64,000 nucleotides of DNA from Embiotoca jacksoni. Lineage: Eukaryota; Chordata; Actinopteri; Embiotocidae. Positions 23,208-35,738 of this stretch are shown piece by piece (position 1 is the stretch's first letter; the number at the start of each line of letters is the position of its first letter). The stretch spans positions 10,021,230-10,085,229 of the forward strand of contig JAKOON010000022.1 of assembly GCA_022577435.1 (NCBI GenBank). Reading direction: 5' to 3'. The translations under genes and the position numbers were made by a program. A model generated the notes under the pieces. It was not told the DNA's origin, searched no databases, and saw only the letters and a list, made by a program, of their open reading frames with translations.

Positions 23208-23897
23208 GTAAGTAGACACAGACGCCTTTATTTAAGAAATCAGACATTACCATAGGCTATGCAATATTTTCAAAATACACATAGTGACTAGAGCATCCCG
23301 TAACATTGTTCCCAGCAGTCTTGTTGTTGTCATTTCTAACCATCCTTTTCATCCATCCTCACTGATAATCACACCCGCGCCTTAAAAAGCTCAATTCTGC
23401 CGAAATGCGGCTCATAGTGCCAGTATTACAAATCATGTTCTCTCAACTCTTTGTAATCACAATTGGAGGATAAAAGATGATGTGGAAAATGGAGGCTGAT
23501 TCAATAGACGCCCTAATGAAAACACTGCTTATTAACGTAAGACCCGTAATCCAGTTAACCTTTAATCAGACAAAAACACGGATGCTTTGTTGTGTATGCG
23601 CCCCTCCGTCGTTTTTCCATAATGCACGAAGGTAGGGCGACTTTATTCGAGGCATTCGCCGATTTACAGATCCTTCCTCTGTTCTGCAGGGTGTAGGGTG
23701 TGATCAAGAAGAGCTTATTTTGGACTGCATTTTTCTTAATGTTTCACGGTGCGCCGAAAATGCCCCCCCCCCCTCTAAAAAAAAAAAATCCAATCCGAGC
23801 CCTGGTTTCTGTGTAACTCCCTTCTTCCCGACATACACGGTAATACAAATACAATAAAAAAAAAAATGCGTCGCTTTATTAATGAAGGCTGGACTGT

Positions 23898-23932
<35 letters not shown>

Positions 23933-24249
23933 ACATCTTGGTGCTTTTGTTCAGGACATTCCACATGAAGGGGAATTTCTATCACTGTGACGGATTAATG
24001 CTTTAGTCTAATCAAGCTCGATCACTGTCTGTCTGCATTTCTCTGTAGACAAAGTATTCAGGCTGAGGCATAGCTCTGCACTGAGCCACTCCAAACGATG
24101 TTAAAACGCAAAGCAAATAATTAAATAAATGACAGACAGAGGGAAATGATCACATTCTAGATTGTGCAAGTGCAATTGAAAACAATGCAGCTGTTGTTGA
24201 GGACTGAATGCTGATGGGTGGATGATATTTTTCAGGGATTTTTTTTTAG
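23208..24249 (+). other. gpr85: Probable gpr85 5' intron
   Basis: This AT-rich stretch lies between the GTAAGT donor at 23208 and the acceptor-like TTTTTTTAG just before the coding exon. It contains a C9 tract (from about 23,762) and a run of 33 T (23,899-23,931). The acceptor at 23689 would allow a second non-coding exon inside it. Open frames here are artefacts of the poly-T (poly-Lys on the other strand). Confidence 0.35.
23899..23931. repeat. Poly(T) run, 33 bases
   Basis: Pure T tract in the probable gpr85 5' intron. On the minus strand it is poly(A), but no retroelement body is recognisable next to it. Confidence 0.95.
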
Positions 24250-24299
24250 GTGTGATGAGACAAAGGAACAAAGGATGCCTTAGAGGAGAGGTTGCCTAT

Positions 24300-24371
24300 A
24301 TGCCTGGAAACCTCTTCAAAGCACACCGCCAAATGGATCTAACGCCTCCCCCTGCCACCTCTAGATCATGA
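24300..24371 (+). other. Upstream ORF in the gpr85 leader (23 codons)
   Basis: ATG at 24300 opens a 23-codon frame (starting MPGNLFK) that stops at TGA 24369-24371, 47 bases before the gpr85 start. A second, four-codon uORF begins at 24368 and stops at 24382. If the coding exon begins at 24236 or 24250, both would be in the mRNA and could lower initiation at gpr85. Translation is not shown. Confidence 0.4.
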
Positions 24372-24418
24372 TACTTGGCTGAAGCTATTCCGCTATCTTT
24401 ATGATCCCTCCTCCATCT

Positions 24419-25534
24419 ATGGCGAACTATAGCCATGCAGGGGACCACACCATCTTGCAGAATGTCTCTCCTCTCGCCACGTTCCTCAAACTGACCTCTC
24501 TGGGTTTCATCATCGGAGTCGGTGTGGTTGGAAACCTCCTGATCTCCATCCTGCTGGTCAAAGACAAGAGCCTGCATCGAGCGCCCTACTATTTCCTGCT
24601 GGACCTGTGCGCCTCTGATATCCTGCGCTCCGCCATCTGCTTCCCCTTTGTCTTCACCTCAGTCAAGAACGGATCTGCCTGGACCTATGGCACGCTGACC
24701 TGCAAGGTGATCGCCTTCCTGGGTGTCCTCTCCTGTTTCCACACAGCGTTCATGCTATTCTGTGTCAGCGTCACCCGCTACCTGGCCATCGCACATCACC
24801 GTTTCTACACCAAGAGGCTAACTTTCTGGACGTGTTTGGCTGTCATCTGCATGGTGTGGACGTTGTCAGTGGCTATGGCCTTCCCGCCGGTGCTAGATGT
24901 AGGGACGTACTCTTTTATCCGGGAGGAGGACCAGTGCACGTTCCAGCACCGTTCTTTCAGGGCGAATGATTCACTGGGCTTCATGCTCCTGCTGGCGCTC
25001 ATCCTCCTGGCCACACAGCTGGTTTACCTCAAGCTCATCTTCTTCGTCCACGACCGTCGAAAGATGAAGCCTGTCCAGTTCGTGCCTGCCGTCAGCCAGA
25101 ACTGGACCTTCCACGGGCCGGGCGCCAGTGGGCAGGCGGCGGCCAACTGGCTGGCTGGATTTGGTCGAGGCCCGACCCCGCCTACTTTGCTGGGCATCCG
25201 GCAGAACAGCAACGCAGCGGGCCGCCGGCGTCTTCTGGTATTGGATGAATTTAAAACAGAGAAGAGGATTAGTAGGATGTTCTACATCATGACTTTTTTC
25301 TTCCTGGCACTGTGGGGGCCCTACCTGGTCGCCTGTTACTGGCGGGTGTTTGCAAGGGGCCCAGTGGTCCCTGGGGGCTACCTGACAGCAGCCGTGTGGA
25401 TGAGCTTTGCCCAGGCTGGGGTCAATCCTTTTATCTGCATCTTCTCCAACAGGGAGCTTCGGCGCTGCTTCAGCACCACACTCCTCTACTGCAGAAAATC
25501 CAGGTTACCAAGGGAACCCTACTGCGTTATATGA
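24419..25534 (+). CDS. gpr85: G protein-coupled receptor 85 (SREB2), 371 aa
   Basis: This is a class A orphan receptor of the SREB family (GPR27, GPR85, GPR173; 'super-conserved receptor expressed in brain'), acting at the neuronal plasma membrane. Seven hydrophobic segments lie near residues 24-46, 58-80, 96-117, 138-158, 187-209, 287-307 and 320-342. Asn3 and Asn15 sit in N-glycosylation sequons. Cys95 and Cys173 are placed for the TM3-ECL2 disulfide. The DRY motif is TRY (119-121) and NPxxY is NPFIC (336-340); both are SREB family traits, not damage. The third intracellular loop (about 211-286) carries the QNWTFHGPGASGQAAANW block typical of GPR85, and the C-terminus SRLPREPYCVI matches human GPR85 (370 aa) as I recall it. 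Start: the ATG at 24419 gives MANYSHA as in human; the in-frame ATG at 24401 would add MIPPPS. The single coding exon has no breaks. Ligand is unknown; mammalian studies link the receptor to brain size and hippocampal plasticity. Confidence 0.97.
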   Translation: MANYSHAGDHTILQNVSPLATFLKLTSLGFIIGVGVVGNLLISILLVKDKSLHRAPYYFLLDLCASDILRSAICFPFVFTSVKNGSAWTYGTLTCKVIAFLGVLSCFHTAFMLFCVSVTRYLAIAHHRFYTKRLTFWTCLAVICMVWTLSVAMAFPPVLDVGTYSFIREEDQCTFQHRSFRANDSLGFMLLLALILLATQLVYLKLIFFVHDRRKMKPVQFVPAVSQNWTFHGPGASGQAAANWLAGFGRGPTPPTLLGIRQNSNAAGRRRLLVLDEFKTEKRISRMFYIMTFFFLALWGPYLVACYWRVFARGPVVPGGYLTAAVWMSFAQAGVNPFICIFSNRELRRCFSTTLLYCRKSRLPREPYCVI

Positions 25535-26487
25535 TGGTTTTGCTGTGGTTTTTTTTTCCTCATCTATGTCTCTGTTACCCTGATTGATCTTGATCTGGGC
25601 TCGTTCCCACTGTACAGCGCACTCTCTCTTTCTATCTCTCTTCTCCTCATCCTCCAGTTTCCTCCTGTTCCTCCTTCTCCTAACCCTTCTTTTCAGAGGT
25701 AGAAGGTGGACTGTCAATCACGAGGTTCTGCTGGGGTGATTGAGTATGAAACGTATCAAACATGGAGGCTGAAGTGAATGCACAGGAGGTATGGATCCCC
25801 TCCTGTGTTTATGTTCTAGTAAACAGACATTGTGGAAGGCCATGCCAATGCAGAGAAGCAAAAAGTTGAAAAAGAAAAAAAAAAAAAAAATATGAAAAAA
25901 ATGAAAAAAGATTTGACAAAACAATGAAAACAAAACCTCTTGCTTTGGATTTTTTTGAAGATGCGTTATTCTGTGAGGTGTGAAATACATGAATATGAAA
26001 TTTAAAAAAAAAAAAAAAAAAAAAAAGATGAAACAAAGAAATGATACCTCTCAAGGAATCACTGGAAATGTTTTACATTTTAAGAGTTGCACTAAAAAGA
26101 AGATGTAAAGATGCTTTTTTTGGTCGACAGTTGCCAGTTGCATTGCAAGGACAACTTTTTTCTTTTTTTCCCCCAAACTAAACAATGAATGCTTTAATTT
26201 GCAACAGACTACACAATCGCTGTAAGTAAAGCAAAACTTGGTGACTGTTGGAATTACACCATCACAAGAGGATAAAATGGTTTTAATGTAAGTGATATCT
26301 TTTTTCATTTACTGGGCGGGGGCTTAACGATGGGGATTTACAATGTGTGGTTTTGAAGTTGCAATTTAAGACTAGAAATTATTTCTTGTAGTTTTACGAT
26401 CCATATGTCCCTAGTGTCTGGCATTGTTATTTTCTTAACACCTTTTACAAAAAAAAAAGATGGAAAAAAAGATGAAATGATGTTTGG

Positions 26488-26518
<31 letters not shown>

Positions 26519-26903
26519 TACTTTTAAGAACAACCTTGTGCTTAAAAAAAAAGACATTGAAGAAGTAGTTAAATGTTTCATCATATCCATGTACCTAAAC
26601 ACTATCATATTGTTACAGTATTGCTGATGCCACTCCGGGTGTTCTTGCCTTAATGGTTATGATATTGTCATGTTTTTTAGTTGTAATTTTTTTTTTCATT
26701 CACTCTTAAAAAGTTGTTTTTTAGATGCAAGGGGAGTTTTTTTTTTAGTTTTTTTTTTTTTCTCACATCAGCGTGAAGTGCATGTCCATTTTTTTTTAAA
26801 AAGCTGGTCCACTCCCATGAGCATCACAGGCCATACACTGAGCAGCCCATTTTTTATTCTGCAATGGTTTGCTACACCCCACAGAGTGCTCAGAGCACAG
26901 GGA

Positions 26904-27020
26904 GTGTGTGTATATGTGTGTGTTTGTGTGTGAGAGAGAGAGAGCGTGCGTGCGTGCGTGTGTGTGTGTGTGTGTGCCGGTGTGTGCCGGTGTGTGCCAG
27001 TGTGTGCATGTGTGTGCGTA
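26904..27020 (+). repeat. Compound TG/GA microsatellite and 10-bp minisatellite in the gpr85 3' UTR
   Basis: Imperfect TG, then GA, then GCGT repeats, followed by three to four copies of GTGTGTGCCG-type units (about 26,970-27,010). They lie inside the predicted 3' UTR, so they would be transcribed and are likely length-variable. Confidence 0.85.
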
Positions 27021-27393
27021 TCACCGCGAGGATGTGTGTGGATCAGACAACAGTCACTTCAAGACCAGAGCCTTAGTATGAAATCTTGCACAATTTGTAA
27101 AAAATGTAAAAGGAAAAAAAAGGACAAAAAAACAAAAACCCCAAAAAAACGACATTTAAGGCACACCGTCTTGTTTCTACTTTCCCTACATTTGCTCTCT
27201 ACTGATTGTTTTCAATGACTTACTTTTTTCTCTTGTGGCCATTTTAATATTTATTATGTATTCTTTTTTGTATATTATAGATAGATTGTGTGTAAGTATG
27301 TGAGTCTTTCAGTTTGAAGTCCCGAATGTGAGTACAGTTTCAGTTAGGATTGCATTTGCTGAAAGTTAACTGTGTAATCTGTTGCTTTTTGAA

Positions 27394-27399
27394 AATAAA
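27394..27399 (+). terminator. Poly(A) signal for gpr85
   Basis: Canonical AATAAA in the context GAAAATAAAAAGTTTCC, with a T-rich stretch shortly downstream (TTTGTTTTTATC at 27,419-27,430). Confidence 0.6.
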
Positions 27400-27415
27400 A
27401 AGTTTCCATTTTGCA

Positions 27416-30400
27416 AAATTTGTTTTTATCCCTGTCATTGGGTGGAGATCATTCAATATGGTCATATTAACAGCTGGTAAACACTTGCAAAACCCCAAGT
27501 TTTCTAGATGGTGACTGGTAATTTTAGAGATCCTTTGTTCAAAAATTTACATTTTCTTACACTTAAATGTTATATTTTCACCTATTTTCATCAGAATTTT
27601 TCAAAACATTTAAAACAATCAACAGCGAGGGGGGAATTGTTCGTTTATGATTGCTTAGTGTGTTACCATGTGCAAATTTTGTATGTAAGTGATTATTGGT
27701 ACTCCTACCACTATTTTATATGTTTAATTTATGTTCATGCTTTTTTTATAAGGGAAAGTGATAAAATGTTCAAATGTGTCTCTTTTAGAGCACAATATTT
27801 TCTGCCATTTGAGTCCTTGGGACCGCTTGTCAAAGCAGAATATATGCTAAACCTTGTCATTGAATGTGAAGTGTCTTCCCATTTAATGGGAATAATCACC
27901 ATGAATATATCCCTGAGCGCATTCACTCTTGCAGTTTTTTTTTTCTCCCATTCCTGTGTTAAAGAGGGCTACCACTGAATTTGAGATGTAATATATGCAA
28001 CTACCATATGGAATAATGAAAAAGAACTCTGGATTAATGTATGCCCTTACATAGAGCCCTGTAGCCACAAATGACATAGCAGTTTGTCCCATTATCTCAT
28101 TGTTAAGGTCACATTGATGTGGACCTGCAATGATGATGAACTGGGAAAATATGGAAATGTGAACAAATGAACCTTTTCAGTTAAAATGCATATGACTTTC
28201 CAAGACATTTTCCCCCACAAATTAATAAATAGATATAACCGAATTGCAAGAAAAACTTTCCAAATTTTTTGGCTTCCTTGCCAAATTTATCAGCTCATTT
28301 AAGGACAAATGATGGATATTTTTTTACGTCGTAGAAAGTAAAAAATGTAGTCATATGAGCTCATCTCGTTGAACAAATTTAAAACACGGCTAATAAAGGC
28401 CACAAGACCAACATGTTTCTTCTTAAATTGAGTGGTATTTCTCCACAAAAGACTGTAATTACGATATGTTGACGATGTTTGAAAGTCAGTATGTCCATCT
28501 GCAAGAATAGAGTGCAAATTGAATAATGCAAGATTTATAACCCACCCATCTATAACTACCCCAATTTTGTATCTTTTACCCAAATATGTCCTGTTTCATT
28601 TCCCCCCGTCTAAACCCCATTCACTTAAGTAATGACTTTTGCCTGGGAGCCTGAAAACACAAAATATGATGCTGAAATAGCTCGTAAACACACCAGGTAA
28701 TTGCGTGCTGGATTGCAGGTTCCGCTGATGAAAAATATCTATTAGGGGTCCATTTTCATTATGAGGCTGACAATTACTGTTTAATTTTGGACATTGATCA
28801 TTCCACTTTGGACCCAAACAGGACAGGTACGGTATATAGAAATTTAAGGGAATAATCAGATATAAGGAAATGCCCTGGTGTAGTTTTACAAATATCAGCT
28901 TTTTGTCCTTTATGCTAAACCTGTAAGATGCTTCTTGAGATTGAGGAAGAGATGAATGAGATAATTGTTAATGAACTAAGACGTGACATTTTGTGGGATT
29001 TTATTTGAACTGGGATATAAATTGAACCACTTGAGACTAGAGCATGATTTAATGTCTCACTTATGTATATTTCAGCCTCATTCAGCATATGCAAATCACA
29101 AATGGTGTCACTTTTGAGCACTGGCCCATTTTCTCACATGTTCATTTCAGTGCCCCAGTAATTCTGTTTCTCTCTACGTCTGAGAGAAGATGACAGGCAG
29201 AGGTGGTCGGCTTGAAAGTGGTTCATTCTGGCAGACAAGCTCACACATTGAACTCTTTTCCCTCCGAGGGCACCATCTCTCCTGAGAAACATCGAGGAAC
29301 ATATTGTTCACAATCAAAGCAATTACCTTCTTACTGGGATTGGTTCTGTGTGCACTTGTGGTTAGATCATGGAAGAAAGAAAGAAAGAAAAAAAAAAATG
29401 CAGATCATTTTTGTGAGGCAATTATAATGCTTTGCTGGAGCTTTTTATTTAACGATCAGAAGAGTTTTCTATTGGATTTTGGCTGCCAATGAATAATACA
29501 ACCATCCCTAAATCCATGTCACTCTTTGTATCTCTGTGGATTTGAGTGCTACAATTTCTGTTTTTTAATGGCCTACCAATGGGCTCTGAAAAAAATCCCA
29601 TCTCACAATAGACCTCATTTGCTGTCTATAATTTTAATAAATCCCATCTGTTGACTGGCAAACGTTGACCTTTTTTTGAAAGGGGGGAAAAAAACGCTCA
29701 TCTAATGTGAGCTTTTCTGCATTCTTAAGCATTTTCTATTTGTATAATGCACGCCAAACCTTAATTAAAGTGCAGTAAGTGTCCATGCTGAGAAGCACTC
29801 AAATACAGAAAGCTGCCTTGAACGGAATGGAGTGGACGACTCAATCTTCTGACAAGCTACTCTGGAAAAAGAAAATGAAAGAATTGCTTTCTGTCTTGGC
29901 ATCACCCTGCTCTTCATATTTGTTTGATTGTGTGACCACTTGAGAAGCTGCACATATAATGGTTCAATATGCTTTACATAATTTCTCCTGGGACTTTATT
30001 TCATTTTGTGAAATGACATTTACTGACTTTTCCATGGGATGTTTGGTCAAATTACTTTTGTTGTTGTTTTATTCTTGTTTTTTGTCTGTAAATGTGAACA
30101 CAACTGAATGGTTCAGTGACCCCATGGCAGTGTGTGGGGTTTGTGGCAAATTTTGAGTTAACTTTGCCCTTACATGCAGAGCAATCCACTGTCAGTGTGT
30201 TAGATGCGTCTGATTCACTACATTGTCAGAGATGCTGCAGTTTGCTCTCTAATGGCTTTGCAGCTATATAGCTGATGTCCCACAGCAGATTGGTAATGGT
30301 CAAATGAATGATAATATGAGGATCACAGATGTTAGACTGTCTACATGTGTAGGTGTCTCCTAAAATTTCACTATTTTTATCTTTGTTTTTGCTGCATTGA

Positions 30401-31392
30401 GAGTTAAATGCTATCCTGCTCACCGTCCATTCATAATCTTTCTATTATGAAGAAATACCTGTGATTTTCCAAAGCAATTTGATATAATAAGAAGAGATCA
30501 TACAATAAAATATATGCTTGCAAAGAATTTGAAACATGGGCCTACACTGAGCTTATGTTAACCAAATCTGGATTTAATATGCACAAAACTAATGTATGGC
30601 ATTGTCTGGTAATAATTCCAAGATAATAAAGACTGGGTTATGAGATAAAGGAGAAAAGAACATCCAATACAACAGAACATAATGATGATATTGATTCCCG
30701 GGGTTGGGGTTCTGCAAATGTTGCTGCATTTATTGTCTGACAAGCTATTACAGGCAGGGCAGGCCTCTGAATACCAATGATAAACAGGATGCCTGAAAAA
30801 AAAAAAAAAAAAAAAAAAAGTGTACGTGGATTAAGATTTTTCCACATAATATCCCAATCGTCATGACTTCATTTTCAACAACCACCCTCTCCCAAATTCT
30901 GCAGCCCATCATGCAAATGCCTTCTATAAAGAATATCCCTGCTTTAAATATTAACTGATTAAATTGCGGATGGAGCTTCAAAGGTTCCGTCCTGCATATT
31001 TAAACAGTAGTTTTTCTTTCTTCCCCTGTAATGTGAGATTTAGCAGTTGGATCATTTCTCTGGAAATCTGCTTGGAGCTAAATTTTAGAAGGAGGACTTA
31101 GTCTAGTTCTATCTTTGGCATCACACCTGTATGTACTTGCAGGGAAGGAATCTCTGGGCTATATGGTGAAGTTCCTTGAGATCTTCTTCACATTAAATGT
31201 TAGAGCTGGCAGTTTCTACTCTTATTTCAGGTGTTATTTATGTAGAATGGGTAGATTAAGGGCATTAGATGATAGATTTCTCAGTGAAAGCATTGGAGGA
31301 TGGAGGTTGGTCATTTTTTGGCCTGATTGAGGATTTGTGTTGCTGTAGGATGAACAAGAGTGTAGCTTTCTGAGACAACACTATTTGGTTTC
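27416..31392. other. Gene-free region downstream of gpr85
   Basis: AT-rich and largely repeat-poor. 28,600-28,830 and 29,640-29,800 read as unique DNA with homeodomain-type words (GGTAATTGCG, ACAATTACTGTTTAATT, CTTAATTAAAG). The 156-codon frame at 27,508-27,978 lies past the gpr85 poly(A) signal and has no domain. A23 run at 30,797-30,819. Confidence 0.4.
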
Positions 31393-31915
31393 AGGGAATA
31401 GTTTAACATTTTGAAAAATATGCTTGTAAATATGCCTAGATGAACATTTTTATACCATTTATCTGTCTGTATCCTAAATATTAAGCCAGTAGCCATTGAT
31501 TAGCTTAGTTTATCTTAGAATAAAGACTGAAAACATAGAGAAACGGCCAGCTTGGCTATTCTTAGTGACACCATTTTTTTTTTTTTTTTTTTTTTTAATT
31601 TTTTAACACCAGCACCTTTACAGCTCACTAATCACCATTTAAATTAATTCATTAAAAAAAAAAAAAAATAGGGTGTACATATTGCAAATTGTTTTTAATG
31701 AGTTGTTACGTGCTGGGATTTTGTTTTTGTATTTTTGGCCAGGTCCAGCAACTTCCTGGAGTTTCTTCTGCTTCCTAGCTACTGGCCCCATCAAAAAAGA
31801 GAGTCCAAATCACAATGTGTTTCTGAGTTAACTTTTAAAATGGTACAATGTAGATTGTGTTACATTTGGACACACCCCGGCTAACTTTCTCCTCTGTTTT
31901 CAGACAATTGCTACA
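31393..31915. mobile_element. Second copy of the TTAA foldback element (diverged)
   Basis: The left end, AGGGAATAGTTTAACATTTTG, matches the ends of the 13.4-kb copy. Family-typical inner blocks follow: TTAGCTTAGTTTATCTTAG, AATAAAGACTGAAAACA, AAACGGCCAGCTTGGCT, CAGCACCTTTACAGCTCACTAAT, and later ACTTCCTGGAGTTTCTTC. Poly-T (about 31,575-31,596) and poly-A (about 31,653-31,667) runs have expanded inside. The right end has decayed near 31,900. Confidence 0.6.
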
Positions 31916-34900
31916 CCATCGCTGCTCTGCTGTTCCACTTTAAAAGTAGGTAGTGTGAACATGATGCATTGCTAATCCAGGATACACACAATATGTTTTA
32001 TGTTTGTGTTTGTTCTTTCACGTGCAGTTATCATGGCTGCACAGAGATGAAGAACAAATGTACACAATTTGTTCCGCGTTGGTATATCTGTACGTACATG
32101 TTGTACATTGTGCCGTGCAGAACAAACCTTAAAGGACTGAGCTGTTCCTGGGAATGCAAACATCTGAGGATAATGTCCTCGCGCTTTGAATGGATGGTTT
32201 GAGCAGTGGAAAACTGCTGCTGCGGCCTGTTTGGAGTACAGGTCAGGATATAAACTCACGTAGGTTCTGTTTCTTTGCTGTTAAATCCTCTTGGTTGCGT
32301 TAGGAGTCAAGAGTAAACATGTCCCCTTTGCTGCTAAGACTTAGGATGAGTGATGGAGCCACGGATAGATCATGATTGGTGGGTTAGTACTTAAGCACTC
32401 GCACACCAAAGTTAGAATATGCGAAGAGAGAGTACTGGTCGGGAGTAATCCCCCAACAAGGATTACCCGTGTCTTTCATGCTAGATTAAAGGGTCCCATG
32501 ATACCCTGCCACGCCGTCTGAGTCCTGATGGGAAATCAATGCACTGGATGACAAATTATCTGCATCATCTTTGTAATTTTTTGTTACCGTTGTCTGCTTG
32601 ATAATGAGCGTGATTCGGCTGGCTTTTGTGCGGGGCATTCTTCAATACTCTGATCTGGTAAGGCTGACCAATCACAAGCCAAGTGGTCTCTCGCTGTCTA
32701 CATCTCTCTGCGAGTGTGTGGAGATAATCATCTTAGTCACCAGACGCTACACACATACAACTGAAGTCTGAAATGACACGGACGATGTACCTACAGTAGT
32801 CCGTAGAGAGGAGAAGAAATATTTGGGTCACAAGGAAATTGAATAGAGTGTTGTGATCATTTGATTTCTCCACCAATGAGCTGGCTCATCCTTTAGTTTC
32901 CACTTTTATTGTACTCAAATTAAACCGAGCTTGTGGGATAAAACTGACAAAACTAGCAGGCATGGCAAACATTTTCCTAACAGACTAAAATATTCAGAAT
33001 CTGCTATCTGGCTTATAGGAGCTTTCAGAGTATTATGAGTCGCAGCAAGGAGGCTGAGACGACCGTATTCTCATTGTGCTGCATTTGCAGAGGGCAATCT
33101 GTCATGATTAAAGCCAACTTGTACATTATGGTGCCTATTTACAACATGCAAACAACTGCTTACGTCCACTCACAGTGGGGTACATCTGCCCCCAGAGGAG
33201 CAAAGGAAATAAATATTAAAGAAACACAAGCTGAATTTGATCTAGAACTGTGCATATGTATGCATTCAGAGATGATTTCTTTTTTTTTTTCTTCTTTTTT
33301 TAAAGCTCGGATCGGTTACTGTTTCCAGCATTTAATAAAGTTGCTCTGAGAATGGCATCATTATTTATTTATTTATCTAATTTTTGCATCATGGCGACTG
33401 GGGAAAGTGTTTAGGGGTGTTTATACAGGCGATTTGTTCCCACTAATTCGACATGTTTTGTGATGAATCCAAGGGCTTTTGGAAAAAAAAAAAAAAAAAG
33501 AGGAGGAGGGGGTAGGCAGTGTGGGTGGGGGAGGGATTTAATCCACTCGTTTTCTTGTGTTCCAGCCTGTTCAGCACATTCTGTCTCTCTCTCTCTCTCT
33601 AGCTCTCTTTCACTCGCTCTATCTCCCTCCCTCCTTTATTTTTGGAAACATCTCATTCTTGTGAGTCAGGCCCGGCCTGCTCACAAAACCTCGGTCTAGC
33701 AAGCTCTTCGCCTCCTCCTCCTCCTCTGCCCTCGTCTCTTCTGTTTATGATATTAAAACATAAGAGAGCCGAGCAGGAGGAAGCAGAACTCTTCGTCTCT
33801 CTCTCTCTCTCGCTCTCTCAGATGAATAGAGAGGGGTTTGAATTGATGCTTTGTGAATTGTGAATTCACCATATTTACATAGCTGACAGGTAATGGATGG
33901 ATGTGTCTGCACCTGCTGGTGTAATAATTGGCTGAAGGGGGGCCTTGAAAGGTGACTGGCAGCGAATTTCTAACCTGAGACTGCAAATGTCAAAACTCAC
34001 TACATTTGTGGCTCAAAGTCAATGTGATGATAATACAACCACATCTCTGTCATCCATCTTAATTTGCCGAGCGGCGTTGATGGCAGTGTTGATTGATGAT
34101 ACCTGACTTGACTGATAGCCGTGTCACCTCCACTTCTGTTATCCAGTTGTTGTTTTATCAGCTCCCTTTTCTTTCTGTTCAAACCGCAGTGGCTCCTAAG
34201 GGATCAGCTAATTACCATGTTTGCGATGTAGCGTCACTTCTTCGAAGAGTTTGTCTTGCAAATAAGGCAGATAACGTCCAGGAAAAAATAAAATCTACGA
34301 AATGAAGTTGCCTTGGAAACACCGATTCATACAACAAACACTTACATCATCCCGCTGGCAGAACTTCAAATCTGAATACAAGATTAAATGGCTTGTTGAA
34401 ATGGACAGTTTTTGCTTGTTTTATGTTTCCTGACATTTTTAGAAGAGTTTATTTTCACTCAGTCCCTGTTTCTGCTATCTGTTGGTGCGCATTGAAAAGG
34501 GATGATTCATCTTTCTGTACTAATTACAGAGACAACCTGCTGGAACAAAACAAAGACTGTCTGCACTGCACAAAAATAATAATAGGGACTGACTTTTGTG
34601 ATGTTGGATAAGGATTTATTTTGGCTAAAGGCTATTATTTCACCGTTTTATTTTTGTTTGCATCTGCAAGTAACAATTGGATTAAGAGAATGAGCTGAGG
34701 TGAACAGCCATTTCCCCCTGGATTCTTTATTTGAACTTTGTATGGATGAAAATCTGCAGGCATCATCTCTAGATATTTAGGGTCTTACAATCTGTGATGC
34801 ATCTTTTAGGGTGAAAAATAATTAGTTGCATTTGAAATAAGTTTTATTAAATTCTTTTTCATGGTAATCACAAACCTCTAGAGTGTTGTTTTGGAACAAA

Positions 34901-35738
34901 GTGGCCCAGAAGCTTGCCTGGAATTTTTTTATTTATTTTTTTACTATAGAACACAGTCACCATGGTGAAAAAGTAATTTTCTACCTTCTGTGTTCAAAGA
35001 ATTCAATTTTCCTCTTGAGGAATTATATTTGCTACATGGATATAATAGCTTTTTTTCTCACAGACTGATTACACTGTTGTTATTTGTGCAATTTGTATGC
35101 CTCCTGTCCTCCAGTTCACAAATATTGCAAGCTGTATAAGTGAATGTTTTGCAGCATGGTTTATTATTTTGCCTTTGATGTCATGGGTGCATAATTTGCA
35201 TTACACATAAACACCTATAACCCTTGATTTGTGACACATTAATTATAATGAGCTGTACCAACTCATTGTGCACTAAAGGGTCCCTGATACGTTTTGAATC
35301 TCTGTACTGGTTTAGGAGAGCAGTGAAAGAGCCTTGAAACAGAAACAAAAAAGAAAGCCCTGAGCAAAGCAGCAAAGAGCCATCATCGTTAGTCATCAGC
35401 AACGGCACACGGCCCCTCAAAGCGCAGTGCTGTGGAAGTTTCCCTCTGAATCACTGCAGCTCTTCCTTCAGCCGTTCTGTGTGCAAAACGATCTCAGACA
35501 CTTAATGTAATGCAACAGAAAACCCGCAACCCAAATAAATCACACCAGTATCGGATCTGCATTGGTACTTTACATGCCATGTGTGGACAGGAGTTCGTGG
35601 TTATAATGGTATTCAGCTGATCCTCTCTGCTTGTACTGTGTGGAATTATTTATATATAATTAACTCTTTTGGTCTGTGATAGATCACTCTACCTATAATT
35701 CTACTTATACAATGTTGGTTTTGTGACTATTGATTTCT
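31916..35738. other. Gene-free region
   Basis: No gene is seen. 32,300-32,780 is repeat-free and enhancer-like (GATAATC, TAATTT, CCAATCA words). An X-box-like GTTGCCTTGGAAAC is at 34,307-34,320. CT-rich tracts at about 33,580-33,640 and 33,797-33,821. Confidence 0.4.

Larger units (their letters stand above)
25535..27415 (+). other. gpr85: gpr85 3' UTR (inferred)
   Basis: A long AT-rich tail with many A and T runs, for example 25,872-25,890, 26,003-26,025 and 26,490-26,511, plus a compound TG microsatellite. It ends at a strong poly(A) signal, AATAAA at 27394-27399, so cleavage is expected near 27,415. A long 3' UTR is usual for this gene in vertebrates. No convincing open frame is present. 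Confidence 0.6.

Noticed and set aside
23704..23985. Poly-lysine frame on the minus strand
   Set aside because: Product of the T33 run, with no domain on either side.
24401..24418. Upstream in-frame ATG of gpr85 as the start (MIPPPS extension)
   Set aside because: Vertebrate GPR85 begins MANYSHA. The extension has a weak start context (T at -3, A at +4) and no known counterpart.
27508..27978. 156-codon frame after gpr85
   Set aside because: Lies beyond the gpr85 poly(A) signal, is AT-rich with a Phe/Tyr/Lys-biased translation, and has no domain.
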